64,000 nucleotides of DNA from Vreelandella maris (GTDB taxonomy: Bacteria > Pseudomonadota > Gammaproteobacteria > Pseudomonadales > Halomonadaceae), in contig NZ_JABWCV010000001.1 of NCBI RefSeq assembly GCF_013371085.1, forward strand, positions 124,001 through 188,000, written 5' to 3'. The notes below the pieces were generated by a model, which was not told the DNA's origin, made no database searches, and saw nothing but the letters and a program-made list of their open reading frames with translations. Positions 1 to 9,624 of this stretch are shown here, in pieces. The position numbers and the translations under genes are program-made. The number at the start of each line of letters is the position of its first letter. Position 1 is the stretch's first letter.

Positions 1-1
1 C

Positions 2-400
2 CACGTGGTGGTTTCCAGCGACCAGGCGCAGATGGATGCCGTGGCTGAAACCTTCGACTTTATGCTCGACACCGTACCCGTACAGCATGACCTTAACCCT
101 TACCTGAAGTCGCTGAAGTACGACGGTACGCACATTATTGTCGGTTTGCTTGAACCTATTGAGCCAGCCATTGAAGCCTTTAACTTGGTCTTCAAACGTC
201 GTGTGGTTGCCGGTTCGCTGATTGGCGGCATTGCCGAGACCGAAGAGCTGCTTAAGCTGTGTGCTGACCAAGGCATTACCTGTGATATCGAGATGTTGGA
301 TATCAACAACATCAATGAAGGCTTTGAGCGCATGGAAAAAGGCGATGTACGCTATCGCTTTGTGATTGATATGGCGACGTTGAAAAACAGCGCTGCCTAA
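2..400 (+). CDS. Zinc-dependent NAD(P) alcohol dehydrogenase, C-terminal part (partial)
   Basis: The reading frame is open from the left edge and stops at 398-400, so only the last 130 or so residues are present. They fit the end of the Rossmann domain and the C-terminal catalytic strand of the cinnamyl-alcohol/YahK branch of medium-chain dehydrogenases. Visible markers are the end-of-Rossmann stretch NPYLKSLKYDGTHIIVGL and the following RRVVAGSLIGG segment, which in this family leads into the region that closes on the substrate. Such enzymes interconvert aldehydes and primary alcohols with NADP(H). The zinc ligands lie upstream of the window and cannot be checked. A strong hairpin follows the stop codon, so this is the last gene of its transcript. 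Confidence 0.8.
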   Translation, partial: HVVVSSDQAQMDAVAETFDFMLDTVPVQHDLNPYLKSLKYDGTHIIVGLLEPIEPAIEAFNLVFKRRVVAGSLIGGIAETEELLKLCADQGITCDIEMLDINNINEGFERMEKGDVRYRFVIDMATLKNSAA

Positions 401-443
401 TCTATTGGCATTCACTTCCCCATAGCGCTAGCTTGAACCAACG

Positions 444-480
444 AAATGGCCCGCGTCCTACAAAGGACGCGGGCCATTTT
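444..480. terminator. Intrinsic terminator between convergent genes
   Basis: A perfect 15-bp inverted repeat (444-458 with 465-479) closes a 6-base loop. It begins with AAA and ends in TTTT, so it can act on both strands. It lies between the alcohol dehydrogenase (+) and lnt (-). Confidence 0.85.
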
Positions 481-517
481 GCTACGGGCGAGTACTATGT
501 ATCAGCTTTTTTACGTA

Positions 518-1999
518 TCAGCTTTTTACGTCACGTTTGCTGCGTGCGGCAACAACGGCGGGTAAAAGCAACAAGCCTGCTAGCAGCCAAGCGGGCCAAC
601 TGCCTGTGCGGGTAAACGGTGTCAAACCTTCCATGGCGTAGAACTCACCGGTTATCAGTGTGGTTTCGAACTGCGGGGCGCGCTCCACGATATGGCCTTC
701 GGGGTCGATAATCGCCGTAATACCGTTGCTGGTAGCGCGGACCACATAGCGGCCATTCTCTAGCGCTCGCAGACGAGCCATCTGCAAATGCTGGTGGGGG
801 CCGATTGAGGCACCAAACCAAGTGTCGTTGGAGACCGTCATTATCACACCGCTGTCTTGGGCGCGGCGGGCGACCAGCTGTGGGTAAATAATCTCATAGC
901 AGATCGCATTGCCGATATTTATCCCCGCGGCCTGCATGGGTGTTTGCTCGTGCTCGCCTTTGATAAAGGTCGACATTGGAAGGTCAAAGAAATCGATCGC
1001 CCCGCGGAGTACGCTTTCCAGCGGCAAGTACTCACCAAAAGGCACTAAGTGCTCTTTCTGGTAGCTGCCTTCTACGTCGCCTACGCCAATCACGCTATTG
1101 AAATATCGCTCCTGTTCGTCGCGCTGCACGATGCCGGTGAGTAGGGCGACATCGGGCGGCAGGTTCGCTTGCACCCGTTCCAGCACCGGTCGGGCCTGGG
1201 TCTCCATCATTGGCAGGGCGGTTTCTGGCCAGATGATCAGGTCAACGTCGTCGGCAACTTCGCGAGTCAGTTCGCTGTAGGTGTTAGCGGCCTCCCGTTG
1301 CCCTTCAGGGGTCCACTTCAATAGCTGCGGCAGATTACCTTGTAACAGGGCGACACGGGTGGGCTCGTCTGCTGGCGTGGTCCACTGCTGAGGCAATGCC
1401 AGCGGGACTAGCCAAATAGCTGCCAGTGGCGCGAGTGCCCACCACCGACGGCGCAGCAGTAGTTCAGCACCAAGCGCACCGCTAAGTGCTACTAATAGAG
1501 AAAGCAGGTAGACGCCCCCAACGGGCGCCCAGGCGGCTAGTGGTGAATCGACATAGCCAGAGCCCAGCAGCAGCCAGGGAAAGCCGGTAAACAGGTAGGT
1601 ACGTAGCACCTCGCCCAATACCCAGGCGCCCGCAAAGCTGATAAACGCGAGCCGAGCGGATGTGAAGCGGCGATAGAGCCAGAAGGTGCCGGCAAAAAAC
1701 AGCGCCAAAATCGTCACGAACAGCACAGTTAGGAAAACGGCCAGTGGTACACCGGTATAGCCATAATCGTGAATAGAGACATACACCCACGAAGTGCCGC
1801 TGGCGAAGAGCGCCACGCCATATAGCCACCCCTTTAGAGCCGCCTGGGCGGGGGTTAACGTGTGCAGGCCCGTGTAAAGTAAACCAATCGCCACCGGGCC
1901 AAGCCACCACAGTTCAAACGGTGAGGCCGTTAGGGTGGTGAATCCACCAGCAACCAGGGCGGCAAGCAGCTGTAACAAAAACGCGGGGGGGAAACCCAT
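518..1999 (-). CDS. lnt: Apolipoprotein N-acyltransferase Lnt
   Basis: This inner-membrane enzyme transfers a third acyl chain from phospholipid to the N-terminal cysteine of lipoproteins, the last step of lipoprotein maturation before Lol sorting. The 493-residue protein has an N-terminal hydrophobic region of several membrane segments (about residues 5-200), a periplasmic nitrilase-like domain (about 215-450) and a final membrane helix near 467-485. The catalytic triad of the family is visible: Glu259 in WPETALP, Lys315 in YQKEHLVPFGEY and Cys367 in GNAICYEIIYP. The ATG has an AGG eight bases upstream. It is the last gene of the miaB-ybeZ-ybeY-corC-lnt operon, 63 bases after corC, the usual gammaproteobacterial order. 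Confidence 0.96.
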   Translation of the reverse strand: MGFPPAFLLQLLAALVAGGFTTLTASPFELWWLGPVAIGLLYTGLHTLTPAQAALKGWLYGVALFASGTSWVYVSIHDYGYTGVPLAVFLTVLFVTILALFFAGTFWLYRRFTSARLAFISFAGAWVLGEVLRTYLFTGFPWLLLGSGYVDSPLAAWAPVGGVYLLSLLVALSGALGAELLLRRRWWALAPLAAIWLVPLALPQQWTTPADEPTRVALLQGNLPQLLKWTPEGQREAANTYSELTREVADDVDLIIWPETALPMMETQARPVLERVQANLPPDVALLTGIVQRDEQERYFNSVIGVGDVEGSYQKEHLVPFGEYLPLESVLRGAIDFFDLPMSTFIKGEHEQTPMQAAGINIGNAICYEIIYPQLVARRAQDSGVIMTVSNDTWFGASIGPHQHLQMARLRALENGRYVVRATSNGITAIIDPEGHIVERAPQFETTLITGEFYAMEGLTPFTRTGSWPAWLLAGLLLLPAVVAARSKRDVKS

Positions 2000-2062
2000 A
2001 GCGATGACCTATCGTCGGTAAATTGCGAGAAAGCGGATAGAGAGCAGAGTGACGATCAGCGA

Positions 2063-2962
2063 CTAGGCTGGCTTGTTCTCCTGGTCATCGTCTTCTTCGT
2101 CATCACGACGCGTGTCACGGTAGGCTTCGAGTAGACGAATGCGCCGGGTGTCAGCATTGAGGATCACAAATCGCCAGCCACCAAGAATGGTATGTTCTCC
2201 GCGCCGAGGCAGATGGCCGAACTGTTGCATTACCAGGCCGCCAACAGTATCGAACTCATCGTCGGAGAACTCAGTGTCAAAGCGTTCGTTGAAGTCTTCG
2301 ATGGGGGTTAGGGCGCGAATGGCAAAACGGCCATTTTCGATCTCGCGGATATCATCCTCTTCGTCGGTATCGTGTTCATCTTCGATGTCGCCGACAATCT
2401 GCTCAAGGATATCCTCAATGGTGATAATGCCCGCAGTACCGCCATATTCGTCAACGACGATGGCCATGTGATTATGGGTATCACGAAACTCTTTGAGCAG
2501 GCTGTTAAGGCGTTTTGACTCAGGAATAAACATCGCCGGTCGCAAGATATCATCAAGCTTGAAAGCGTCACGCTGAGCCTGCGTTTGGGAGAGTAGCGGT
2601 AACAGATCCTTTACCAGCAGAATACCTTTCACATCATCCAGGTTTTCACCAATCACCGGGTAGCGGGAGTGGCCGGTTTCCTGAATGAGTGGTAGGTAGC
2701 CGTCGCTGGTTTGATCCAGCGCGATGGCGGACACCTGGGAACGCGGTATCAGCACTTCGCGTACTTGCTGGTCGCTGATTTCAAGCGCGCCTTCGATGAT
2801 CATGATGGCGTCTTGGTCCAGCTTTAGTTTTCCTGCGGTATGGCGTAAAAACGTCATCAGCTCATCACGTGAGCTGGGTTCGTCATTGTCTCCGGAAAGG
2901 GCGCCAAAGATTTTCTCGAGCCAGGATTTTTGATTGGGGTTGCTCGATCGGTCTTCGCTCAT
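2063..2962 (-). CDS. corC: CorC/HlyC-family transporter-associated protein (CBS domains)
   Basis: This is a 299-residue cytosolic protein of the CorC (YbeX) family, linked to magnesium/cobalt efflux and, in E. coli, to ribosome metabolism. It has no membrane segment, which separates it from the longer membrane-bound CNNM/HlyC members. Two CBS repeats occupy roughly residues 65-190; the first starts with the family signature VREVLIPRSQ and the second contains HMAIVVDEYGGTAGIITIED. A C-terminal CorC_HlyC domain (about 205-285) includes DEFDTVGGLV. Both ends are strongly acidic, as expected in a halophile. It lies between ybeY and lnt in the operon, where E. coli has ybeX. Confidence 0.93.
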   Translation of the reverse strand: MSEDRSSNPNQKSWLEKIFGALSGDNDEPSSRDELMTFLRHTAGKLKLDQDAIMIIEGALEISDQQVREVLIPRSQVSAIALDQTSDGYLPLIQETGHSRYPVIGENLDDVKGILLVKDLLPLLSQTQAQRDAFKLDDILRPAMFIPESKRLNSLLKEFRDTHNHMAIVVDEYGGTAGIITIEDILEQIVGDIEDEHDTDEEDDIREIENGRFAIRALTPIEDFNERFDTEFSDDEFDTVGGLVMQQFGHLPRRGEHTILGGWRFVILNADTRRIRLLEAYRDTRRDDEEDDDQENKPA

Positions 2963-3112
2963 GCGTCAATTCTCTCGTTTGCGGGCAGACAGTTGCTATC
3001 TTATTTACGGCGTTGTCAGGTGGCTGTTTTATCACCGATGCGGGGGATAGTACCAGATTCGTTGTTACCTGAATTAACGCACCCACTATCAAATAATAAA
3101 AACCCAAAGCGT

Positions 3113-3613
3113 TTAGCCATTAATGCCATCGGAGGTAGTGTCAGCATATGGGTCGGGAATGTGCAGCTCAGCCAATAGTTCGCGCTCGAACTGCTCCATT
3201 TCTTCTGCTTCCTGATCATCAATATGATCGTAGCCCATTAAATGCAAGATGCCATGCACGACCATATGAGCATAGTGATGCTCAAGCGGTTTACGCTGCT
3301 CGCGAGCTTCCTGAGCCACCACGGCGTGACAAATCACGAGATCACCCAGTAGCGGTAATTCAACCCCGGGCGGGCTCTCAAAGGGAAACGACAGCACGTT
3401 GGTGGTTTTGTCTTTGCCCCGGTAGTCGCGGTTAAGCGTCTGACTTTCTCTCTCATCCACGAAGCGGATAGTCACTTCCCGACGTTGGTCGTCGGGGTGG
3501 TGCGCAAAAACACAGCCCACCCAGTGGGTGAGCTGTGTCAGAGAGGGTAGCAGGGGTTCGTTGATCGCTGCCTGACGATCAATTATTAGCTCATCAATCG
3601 TAGGCTCGTTCAT
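3113..3613 (-). CDS. ybeY: Endoribonuclease YbeY, 16S rRNA maturation
   Basis: YbeY is a zinc-dependent single-strand endoribonuclease needed for 3'-end maturation of 16S rRNA and late 70S quality control. The metal-binding motif [11 protein letters not shown] is complete, with histidines at 120, 124 and 130, and the conserved NVLSFPFE segment lies at about 72-79. The length of 166 residues is normal. The start overlaps the ybeZ stop by four bases (ATGA), indicating translational coupling, and corC follows about 150 bases downstream. Confidence 0.95.
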   Translation of the reverse strand: MNEPTIDELIIDRQAAINEPLLPSLTQLTHWVGCVFAHHPDDQRREVTIRFVDERESQTLNRDYRGKDKTTNVLSFPFESPPGVELPLLGDLVICHAVVAQEAREQRKPLEHHYAHMVVHGILHLMGYDHIDDQEAEEMEQFERELLAELHIPDPYADTTSDGING

Positions 3614-4689
3614 CGCGAGCTATCCCAGGAGCCTTCTCGCGTTTGCATGCGGGCATCACGTTCTTGCTGGCGCACTTCACGGCGGGCACGCTCTTCCACT
3701 TCTTGCTGAGACTCGAACATGTCGTAGGCTTCGATAATGCGCTGAACCAACGGGTGGCGAACCACATCCTTGGCGGCAAAGTGGGTAACGCCAATGCCTG
3801 GGGTGTCTTTCAATACGTCGAGCACCTGAATCAGCCCTGAACGCTGCCCCTTGGGTAAATCGACCTGGGTCACATCGCCGGTAATGACGGCGGTAGAACC
3901 AAAACCAATCCGGGTCAGGAACATTTTCATCTGTTCTGGCGTAGTGTTCTGGCTCTCATCCAGAATGATATAGGAATTATTAAGCGTGCGGCCACGCATG
4001 TAGGCCAGCGGGGCGATCTCAATTACCTGACGTTCAATCAGTTTGGCCACCTGTTCAAAACCGATCATCTCGTACAGAGCGTCATAAAGAGGACGCAAGT
4101 AGGGGTCGATTTTCTGGGCCAGGTCACCAGGTAGAAAGCCAAGCTTCTCACCCGCTTCGACGGCAGGGCGCACAAGCAGAATGCGGCGTACTTCCTGTTG
4201 ATTGAGCGCTTCAACCGCCGCAGCGACCGCTAGATAGGTTTTGCCTGTGCCCGCCGGGCCAACACCAAAATTGATATCGTGTTCGCGGATGCTGGACACA
4301 TAGCGCTGCTGATTAAGGCCACGCGGTTTGATCATGGTGCGCGGCGTGCGCATGATCACTTCGTCGCTGTTGCCGCTACCATCTTCTTCATCTTCTATCG
4401 CTTCTAGCCCTGATTCCTGTAGGAACAGGTGGACGGTATCGGCTTCAAGTTCGCTGGATGCCGTTTCGCGGTAGAGATGTTCCAGTACGTTTGCCGCTGC
4501 TTTAATGCGATTGGCGGGGCCCGCCAGTTGGAACACATTGCCTCGGTTGCGCAGCGTCACGTCCAGGCGGCTTTCAATCAGCTTCAAATGCTCGTCCTGC
4601 TGGCCGCAAAGGCTAGCAAGGCGCTGCGGATCATTGGGTTCAAGGCTTAAGGTGATGATGCGATTGGCCTGAGGTGTTGGCTGGCTCAA
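3610..4689 (-). CDS. ybeZ: PhoH-like ATPase YbeZ
   Basis: This 359-residue PhoH-family protein consists of an N-terminal KH-like region (about 10-90), an acidic linker and a RecA-like ATPase domain. The Walker A motif GPAGTGKT occupies 144-151, and the Walker B region is [11 protein letters not shown]. The family is thought to be an RNA-linked NTPase partnering YbeY in rRNA processing. The C-terminus is rich in Arg, Glu and Gln and probably helical. It overlaps ybeY by four bases. Despite the family name, nothing here implies regulation by phosphate. Confidence 0.94.
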   Translation of the reverse strand: MSQPTPQANRIITLSLEPNDPQRLASLCGQQDEHLKLIESRLDVTLRNRGNVFQLAGPANRIKAAANVLEHLYRETASSELEADTVHLFLQESGLEAIEDEEDGSGNSDEVIMRTPRTMIKPRGLNQQRYVSSIREHDINFGVGPAGTGKTYLAVAAAVEALNQQEVRRILLVRPAVEAGEKLGFLPGDLAQKIDPYLRPLYDALYEMIGFEQVAKLIERQVIEIAPLAYMRGRTLNNSYIILDESQNTTPEQMKMFLTRIGFGSTAVITGDVTQVDLPKGQRSGLIQVLDVLKDTPGIGVTHFAAKDVVRHPLVQRIIEAYDMFESQQEVEERARREVRQQERDARMQTREGSWDSSR

Positions 4690-4731
4690 GAGTGGGGAAC
4701 CCCTCGTTAGTGTGTGTATCGTTCAGCTTAC

Positions 4732-4752
4732 TGCCCCGCCTGAAGCGGGGCA
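4732..4752 (-). other. Hairpin between miaB and ybeZ
   Basis: An 8-bp perfect stem (4732-4739 with 4745-4752) with a 5-base loop lies just after the miaB stop codon. No T-tract follows on the minus strand, so it is more likely a processing or mRNA-stability element, or a weak attenuator, than a full terminator. Confidence 0.4.
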
Positions 4753-4786
4753 ATGACCTGTGTTAATGGCGGTGCTAAGTGAACGT

Positions 4787-6130
4787 TTAATAGCGCTCGG
4801 GTGAGGCCAGTTCGCCGCGCAGCGAATTGGGGAAGGCCTCGGTGATCTCCACATCGACAAAGTAGCCGATTAGCTCGGTGGGGTTGGCGGCACGGAAGTT
4901 CACCACGCGGTTGTTCTCGGTACGCCCTGAGAGTTGGCCGGGGTCGCGGGGCGAAAAGCCGTTAACCAGTACACGCTGCGTGCTGCCCACCATACGGCGG
5001 CTAATTTGCGCGGTTTGCTGAATGATCCGCTCCTGCAGAATTGCCAGGCGCTGCTTTTTCACGCTTTCCGGTGTTTCATCCGGCAGGCCAGAAGCAGGTG
5101 TGCCGGGGCGGGCGGAGTAAACAAAGCTGAACGAGTGGTCGAAGCCAATCTGGTGAATCAGGTTCATCGTCGCTTCAAAATCTTCTTCCGTTTCGCCGGG
5201 GAAACCGATAATGAAGTCTGAAGAGAAGCTGATGTCTGGGCGGTTGGCGCGGATACGCTCCATCTTTTCGATGTACTCCGCCGCCGTGTGGCCACGCTTC
5301 ATGGCGTTAAGAATGCGGTCTGAACCCGACTGTACCGGCAGGTGTAGGTGGCTCACCAGCTCGGGGATATCCGCGAAGGCGTCCACAAGGCTGTCGGTAA
5401 ACTCAACCGGGTGCGAGGTGGTAAAGCGCACGCGATCGATCCCGTCTACAGCCGCCACACAGGCAATCAGCTCGGCCAGGTCGATCTCGTCGCCAAGCTG
5501 ATTCTCACCGCGATAGGCATTCACGTTTTGGCCCAGCAGATTGATCTCACGCACGCCCTGATCGGAAAGGTGGATGACTTCATCCATAACTGCTTCAAAG
5601 GGGCGTGAAACTTCTTCGCCACGGGTGTAAGGAACCACGCAGAAGGTGCAGTACTTGGAGCAGCCTTCCATGATCGATACGAATGCAGTGGCGCCATCGG
5701 AGGAGGGCTTGGGCAGATGGTCAAACTTTTCAATTTCAGGAAAAGTGACATCCACAGCGGCAATCTGATTATTGCTGCGGGCATCCAGCATCGAAGGAAC
5801 GCGGTGGAGGGTTTGTGGCCCAAATACCATGTCCACATGCGGTGCGCGCTTGCGAATGGCTTCGCCTTCTTGGCTGGCCACGCAGCCACCTACGCCAATC
5901 ACTAGATCGGGGTTGGCATCTTTAAGTTTTTTCCAGCGGCCCAGCTGATGAAAAACTTTCTCCTGCGCTTTCTCGCGAATCGAGCAGGTGTTTAACAGAA
6001 TGACATCGGCTTCACGCTCATTATCAGTGAGTTCGAGCTGGTGAGATTCGCCGAGTAGATCCGCCATGCGGGAGGAGTCGTACTCGTTCATTTGGCAGCC
6101 GTGCGTTTTGATGAAGAGCTTCTTCGCCAT
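4787..6130 (-). CDS. miaB: tRNA-2-methylthio-N6-dimethylallyladenosine synthase MiaB
   Basis: MiaB is a radical-SAM methylthiotransferase that converts i6A37 to ms2i6A37 in tRNAs reading UNN codons. The 447-residue protein has the UPF0004 domain with its three iron-sulfur cysteines (Cys12, Cys49, Cys83), the radical-SAM cluster motif CSKYCTFC (Cys157, 161 and 164) and a C-terminal TRAM domain (about 380-442). All cluster ligands are present, so it should be active. It is the first gene of the operon leading to lnt. The tRNA-Asn genes lie upstream on the other strand. Confidence 0.97.
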   Translation of the reverse strand: MAKKLFIKTHGCQMNEYDSSRMADLLGESHQLELTDNEREADVILLNTCSIREKAQEKVFHQLGRWKKLKDANPDLVIGVGGCVASQEGEAIRKRAPHVDMVFGPQTLHRVPSMLDARSNNQIAAVDVTFPEIEKFDHLPKPSSDGATAFVSIMEGCSKYCTFCVVPYTRGEEVSRPFEAVMDEVIHLSDQGVREINLLGQNVNAYRGENQLGDEIDLAELIACVAAVDGIDRVRFTTSHPVEFTDSLVDAFADIPELVSHLHLPVQSGSDRILNAMKRGHTAAEYIEKMERIRANRPDISFSSDFIIGFPGETEEDFEATMNLIHQIGFDHSFSFVYSARPGTPASGLPDETPESVKKQRLAILQERIIQQTAQISRRMVGSTQRVLVNGFSPRDPGQLSGRTENNRVVNFRAANPTELIGYFVDVEITEAFPNSLRGELASPERY

Positions 6131-6263
6131 CGGTACCTGTCATCTATGAGTCGTCAAGGGACGAGGATGAATGGAGTGTCGGATAGTGGGCCATGCCACT
6201 TTTGGATATCCCCATTATACGGGCACAAGAAACCTGGGGCTAGCATTCGGCCATAATCGATAC

Positions 6264-6291
6264 TTGACCATCACATTTCAATGGGTATACT
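6264..6291 (+). promoter_or_regulatory. Strong sigma70 promoter for the tRNA-Asn cluster
   Basis: A TTGACC -35 box (6264-6269) and a TATACT -10 box (6286-6291) are separated by 16 bases. The predicted start is 10-15 bases before the first tRNA-Asn. The bases after the -10 are GC-rich (ACGCACCG), as in stringently controlled stable-RNA promoters. Confidence 0.7.
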
Positions 6292-6311
6292 ACGCACCGT
6301 GTTTGAGCAGT

Positions 6312-6387
6312 TCCTCGATAGCTCAGTTGGTAGAGCAAATGACTGTTAATCATTGGGTCGCAGGTTCGAGTCCTGCTCGAGGAGCCA
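6312..6387 (+). tRNA. tRNA-Asn (GTT), copy 1
   Basis: This 76-base cloverleaf includes an encoded CCA end. The acceptor stem is TCCTCGA/TCGAGGA with discriminator G, the anticodon stem AATGA/TCATT encloses loop CTGTTAA, and the T-loop GTTCGAGTC is intact. It is the first of three identical copies. Confidence 0.97.
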
Positions 6388-6445
6388 ATCTTCGCTACCG
6401 CTTTAAGGCGAAGGGCTTTGCTTAAAACACGACAACTTATGATGT

Positions 6446-6521
6446 TCCTCGATAGCTCAGTTGGTAGAGCAAATGACTGTTAATCATTGGGTCGCAGGTT
6501 CGAGTCCTGCTCGAGGAGCCA
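6446..6521 (+). tRNA. tRNA-Asn (GTT), copy 2
   Basis: It is identical in sequence to the copy at 6312-6387, with CCA encoded. A 58-base spacer separates it from copy 1. No separate promoter is obvious, so it is probably processed from a shared precursor. Confidence 0.97.
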
Positions 6522-6586
6522 AGTTGTAATACCGTTAGTCTCTTTTAACTGCCTTTTTACGGTTTGCCGTTTTGGTAGTGCATGAT

Positions 6587-6662
6587 TCCTCGATAGCTCA
6601 GTTGGTAGAGCAAATGACTGTTAATCATTGGGTCGCAGGTTCGAGTCCTGCTCGAGGAGCCA
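6587..6662 (+). tRNA. tRNA-Asn (GTT), copy 3
   Basis: This is the third identical 76-base copy, with CCA encoded, 65 bases after copy 2. The sequence after it is AT-rich with short T runs, but no clear terminator hairpin was found before arsR at 6898. Confidence 0.97.
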
Positions 6663-6897
6663 ATTAATTCCCCCTGCTTATTTGCTTTTCATTAGCGCCT
6701 AGTTTTCTCTGCGTTGACTGAAAGCGTTCATTTCTAGTGTTTCCTTTTCTCCTTTGCTATACCCATTGCCAGCTAATGCACAGGCGGTTTTGTTGTGTCT
6801 GGCGTGTGAGCTGGTTCGCCATTAGAACTATCGGTGCTTACCGTCAACCGATTTAGTGACGTAAACTACATTGATAATCTATTAGTTTAGGAAGTTT

Positions 6898-7263
6898 ATG
6901 GTGGGCAACGTGACTGCGCCCCAGGCGCTGCAAGTATTTAAGTGTTTAAGCGATGAAACGCGTTTGATGCTGGTGCTGCTAATTGCTCAAGAGCAGGAGC
7001 TGTGCGTGTGTGAAATGACCCATGCGCTGCAGGAATCGCAGCCCAAAGTATCACGGCACTTGGCTCAGTTACGTCAATGTGGGTTGCTTAGCGATCAGCG
7101 CGAGGGGCAGTGGGTCTATTACCGCCTTGCCTCTCAATTACCTGCCTGGGCCCACGATATTGTTCAGGCGGGCACCCAAGGCAGCGCTGTGCAATTAGCG
7201 GCACTCACGCAGCGCTTAACGCGAATGGGTGATCGGCCTGCCCGCCGAGCGGCGCTGTGTTAA
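6898..7263 (+). CDS. arsR: ArsR-family winged-helix metalloregulator
   Basis: This 121-residue SmtB/ArsR repressor starts at an ATG with AGGAAG four bases upstream. The arsenite-sensing CxC (Cys36 and Cys38 in ELCVCEM) lies at the start of the DNA-binding region, and the recognition helix reads QPKVSRHLAQLRQCGLL. Other cysteines are Cys16, Cys67 and the C-terminal Cys121. ArsR proteins repress arsenic-efflux genes and let go on binding As(III) or Sb(III). No arsenic gene follows; the gene is monocistronic and faces the terminator shared with prc. It may act in trans on a distant ars locus or sense something else. Confidence 0.85.
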   Translation: MVGNVTAPQALQVFKCLSDETRLMLVLLIAQEQELCVCEMTHALQESQPKVSRHLAQLRQCGLLSDQREGQWVYYRLASQLPAWAHDIVQAGTQGSAVQLAALTQRLTRMGDRPARRAALC

Positions 7264-7303
7264 CGCGATGCTGAGGCAGGCTAGGTGATTAAAATAGCGT
7301 AAT

Positions 7304-7340
7304 AAAAACGCCGACCCTTATAAAGGGGTCGGCGTTTTTT
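7304..7340. terminator. Bidirectional terminator between arsR and prc
   Basis: A 14-bp stem (7304-7317 with 7326-7339) is flanked by A5 on the left and T6 on the right, so it ends both the + strand arsR and the - strand prc transcript. Confidence 0.9.
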
Positions 7341-7364
7341 CTCAGCGTGCTTTAACCGTGCGTG

Positions 7365-9485
7365 TTAACGCTTAGCCGCTAACCGCTGAGAATCCTGCAA
7401 ATGGACGTAATCAAGAAGTATCTCTGCTGATTCCAGCACGTAGGCGCGATCGACGGCCAGTGCTTCATCCTCTTCGCTTTCGCTCTCTTGTGAGGCAGCA
7501 GCGTCATCACTCTCTTCGCCGCCTATTCCTGCCGTGGCGTCTGTCCGAGCGTCCATCCACTCATCCAGCTCTTCCAGGCCCAGCGCACGGCGGCGTTGGT
7601 TTTCCAATGAGAGCTGTTCGGCTTCCTGGGCTTCCATTTCACGCTCGCGCTGTTCGCGGTTTAAGCTCACGCTGGTGTGCTGTTCGCGTAGCTGACGAGC
7701 AAGGGTGGACTGGCGTTCAAGATAGCGGAAATTGGCATTATCCTGCGCACGGGCATCATGTTGGGCAATGAGTTGCTCCAGCATGTTTTCAGGTTCGCCA
7801 TAGCGGCGATACTGAACGTTCTGAACGGTATCCCACGCTAATGCGTTATCCAAGCTGCTTTCACCAATACGCTCGGGGTCAATCAGGCTGGGGAAGTCGA
7901 TATCCGGCTCTACGCCGCGGTTCTGGGTGCTATCGCCAGAAATACGGTAGAACTTGGCGCGAGTTAGCTTGATCTGGCCATGGCTCAGATCATTAAGCGT
8001 TTGCACGGTGCCTTTGCCGAACGTAGGCGTACCGAGCACTAGGCCTCGACCGTAATCCTGAATAGCGCCAGCGAAAATTTCCGATGCAGAGGCAGAGAGG
8101 CGGTTCACTAAGACGCCTAACGGGCCGTCATAGAGCGTGCCTGCTTCGCTGTCGCCGTAGAGCTGGATGCGGCCCTGGGCGTCGCGTACCTGTACGGTGG
8201 GGCCGCGATCGATAAACAAGCCGATCAATGAATTGGCTTCCTGCAGGGCACCACCGCCATTGTTGCGCAGATCAAGCACGATACCTTCTACGCCCTCTTC
8301 TTTAAGGCGTTCGACTTCTTTGGCAACATCGCGTGTGGTACTGCGGTACTCCTCTTCACCGGCTTGCCAAGCGTCGAAATCAACGTAGAACGTGGGCACG
8401 TTAATGACCCCAAGGCGGTGCGGCTCGCCGTTGCGCTCGACTTCAATGATTTCGCTGCTGGCAGCTTGATCTTCAAGGCTGACAGTATCGCGGGTAATTT
8501 CAACGATCTGCGAGCGAGTCATATCGACTGCTTGGGCAGGTACTACATCTAAGCGAACGATGGAGCCTTTAGGACCACGAATTAAGTCCACGACGTTATC
8601 CAGACGCATACCGACGACATTAACCATCTCGCCTTCTTCCTGGCCAACAGCGATGATGCGGTCTGCTGGTTCCAAAACGCCTGCGCGCTCTGCTGGGCCA
8701 CCGGGCACTAGGCTTGCAACCTTGACGTACTCGCCGTCCGATTGAAGCAGGGCGCCGATCCCTTCAAGCGAGAGGCTCATCTGAATATCAAACGACTCAC
8801 CCTGGCGGGGGGAGAGGTAGCCGGTGTGCGGGTCGATGCTGCCAGTGACCGCTGCCATGAGTACGCCAAACACGTCTTCAGGCTCGGTTTGCTCCAGGCG
8901 AGTTAGTTGCCCTTCATAGCGCTGGCGCAGATTGGTTTCAATCTGTTCGCTGTCCTGGTCGGTTAAGGCAAGGGTTAAAGCGTCGTTTTTGAGCCGTTTG
9001 CGCCATAGCTCGTCGAGTTCGCTTTGCCGGGAGGCCCAGGGGGCATCTTCACGATCAATCTCTAAGCGTTCATTGCTTTCAAAGTTAAAATCAAGGCCTT
9101 CGTCGAGCTGAGTAAGAAGCGACTCAACGCGAGTGCGTTGACGTTCACTAAACGCGTTATACAGATTGAAAGCGTCGTCTAGATCGCCATTAAAAATGGC
9201 GTCTGCCATGCTGGTTTCTAGATGGCGATAGGCTTCGATATCACTGCGCAGTAGGTAAGCGCGCTGACCGTCAAGAATGTCCAAATAGCGTTGGAATGTG
9301 TCTTGCGACCATGCTTCGTCAAAATTTACGTCAGCATAGTGTCCGTAGCGGAGCGAGTCCGCAATTTCCACCGCCGCCTGGCGTTGTTCGTCGGTCGGCT
9401 CGAGTTGCGCCAAGGCGGCTGGGCTGGAAACAACCAGCATGACAGCCAGGGCGACCGAACGCGAAAGCGTTGCAAACAAGCTCAT
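7365..9485 (-). CDS. prc: Tail-specific carboxy-terminal protease Prc (Tsp), S41A
   Basis: This is a 706-residue periplasmic protease with a signal peptide (about 1-26, ending SSPAALA). Prc trims the C-terminus of penicillin-binding protein 3, degrades ssrA-tagged periplasmic proteins and controls peptidoglycan hydrolases. The order is an N-terminal domain (about 30-200), a PDZ domain (about 235-320), the S41 catalytic core and a C-terminal helical DUF3340 region. The Ser/Lys dyad is Ser466 in RLSASASEIF and Lys491 in TFGKGTVQ, 25 residues apart as in E. coli Prc. A low-complexity Glu/Ser/Asp insert lies at about 655-690. Confidence 0.95.
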   Translation of the reverse strand: MSLFATLSRSVALAVMLVVSSPAALAQLEPTDEQRQAAVEIADSLRYGHYADVNFDEAWSQDTFQRYLDILDGQRAYLLRSDIEAYRHLETSMADAIFNGDLDDAFNLYNAFSERQRTRVESLLTQLDEGLDFNFESNERLEIDREDAPWASRQSELDELWRKRLKNDALTLALTDQDSEQIETNLRQRYEGQLTRLEQTEPEDVFGVLMAAVTGSIDPHTGYLSPRQGESFDIQMSLSLEGIGALLQSDGEYVKVASLVPGGPAERAGVLEPADRIIAVGQEEGEMVNVVGMRLDNVVDLIRGPKGSIVRLDVVPAQAVDMTRSQIVEITRDTVSLEDQAASSEIIEVERNGEPHRLGVINVPTFYVDFDAWQAGEEEYRSTTRDVAKEVERLKEEGVEGIVLDLRNNGGGALQEANSLIGLFIDRGPTVQVRDAQGRIQLYGDSEAGTLYDGPLGVLVNRLSASASEIFAGAIQDYGRGLVLGTPTFGKGTVQTLNDLSHGQIKLTRAKFYRISGDSTQNRGVEPDIDFPSLIDPERIGESSLDNALAWDTVQNVQYRRYGEPENMLEQLIAQHDARAQDNANFRYLERQSTLARQLREQHTSVSLNREQREREMEAQEAEQLSLENQRRRALGLEELDEWMDARTDATAGIGGEESDDAAASQESESEEDEALAVDRAYVLESAEILLDYVHLQDSQRLAAKR

Positions 9486-9624
9486 CAGTCAAGCTCTCCC
9501 GGATTTGTGTACACTCATTCTTCCCTAGACACGCAATGTGACCCATGAGTTGCGTAGGTCGAGGGAGTATTGTAGCAGGTCGCCTGCGCTATGAGACTCA
9601 ATCATTACTGTTAAGAGGATTTCC

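Noticed and set aside
3610-4689. Phosphate-starvation gene phoH
   Set aside because: The protein is the YbeZ branch of the PhoH family in the miaB-ybeY operon, tied to rRNA processing, not to the Pho regulon.
6312-6662. Repeated 76-base units resembling a repeat array
   Set aside because: Each unit folds as a complete tRNA-Asn with CCA and anticodon GTT; there are no short spacers of constant length as in CRISPR.
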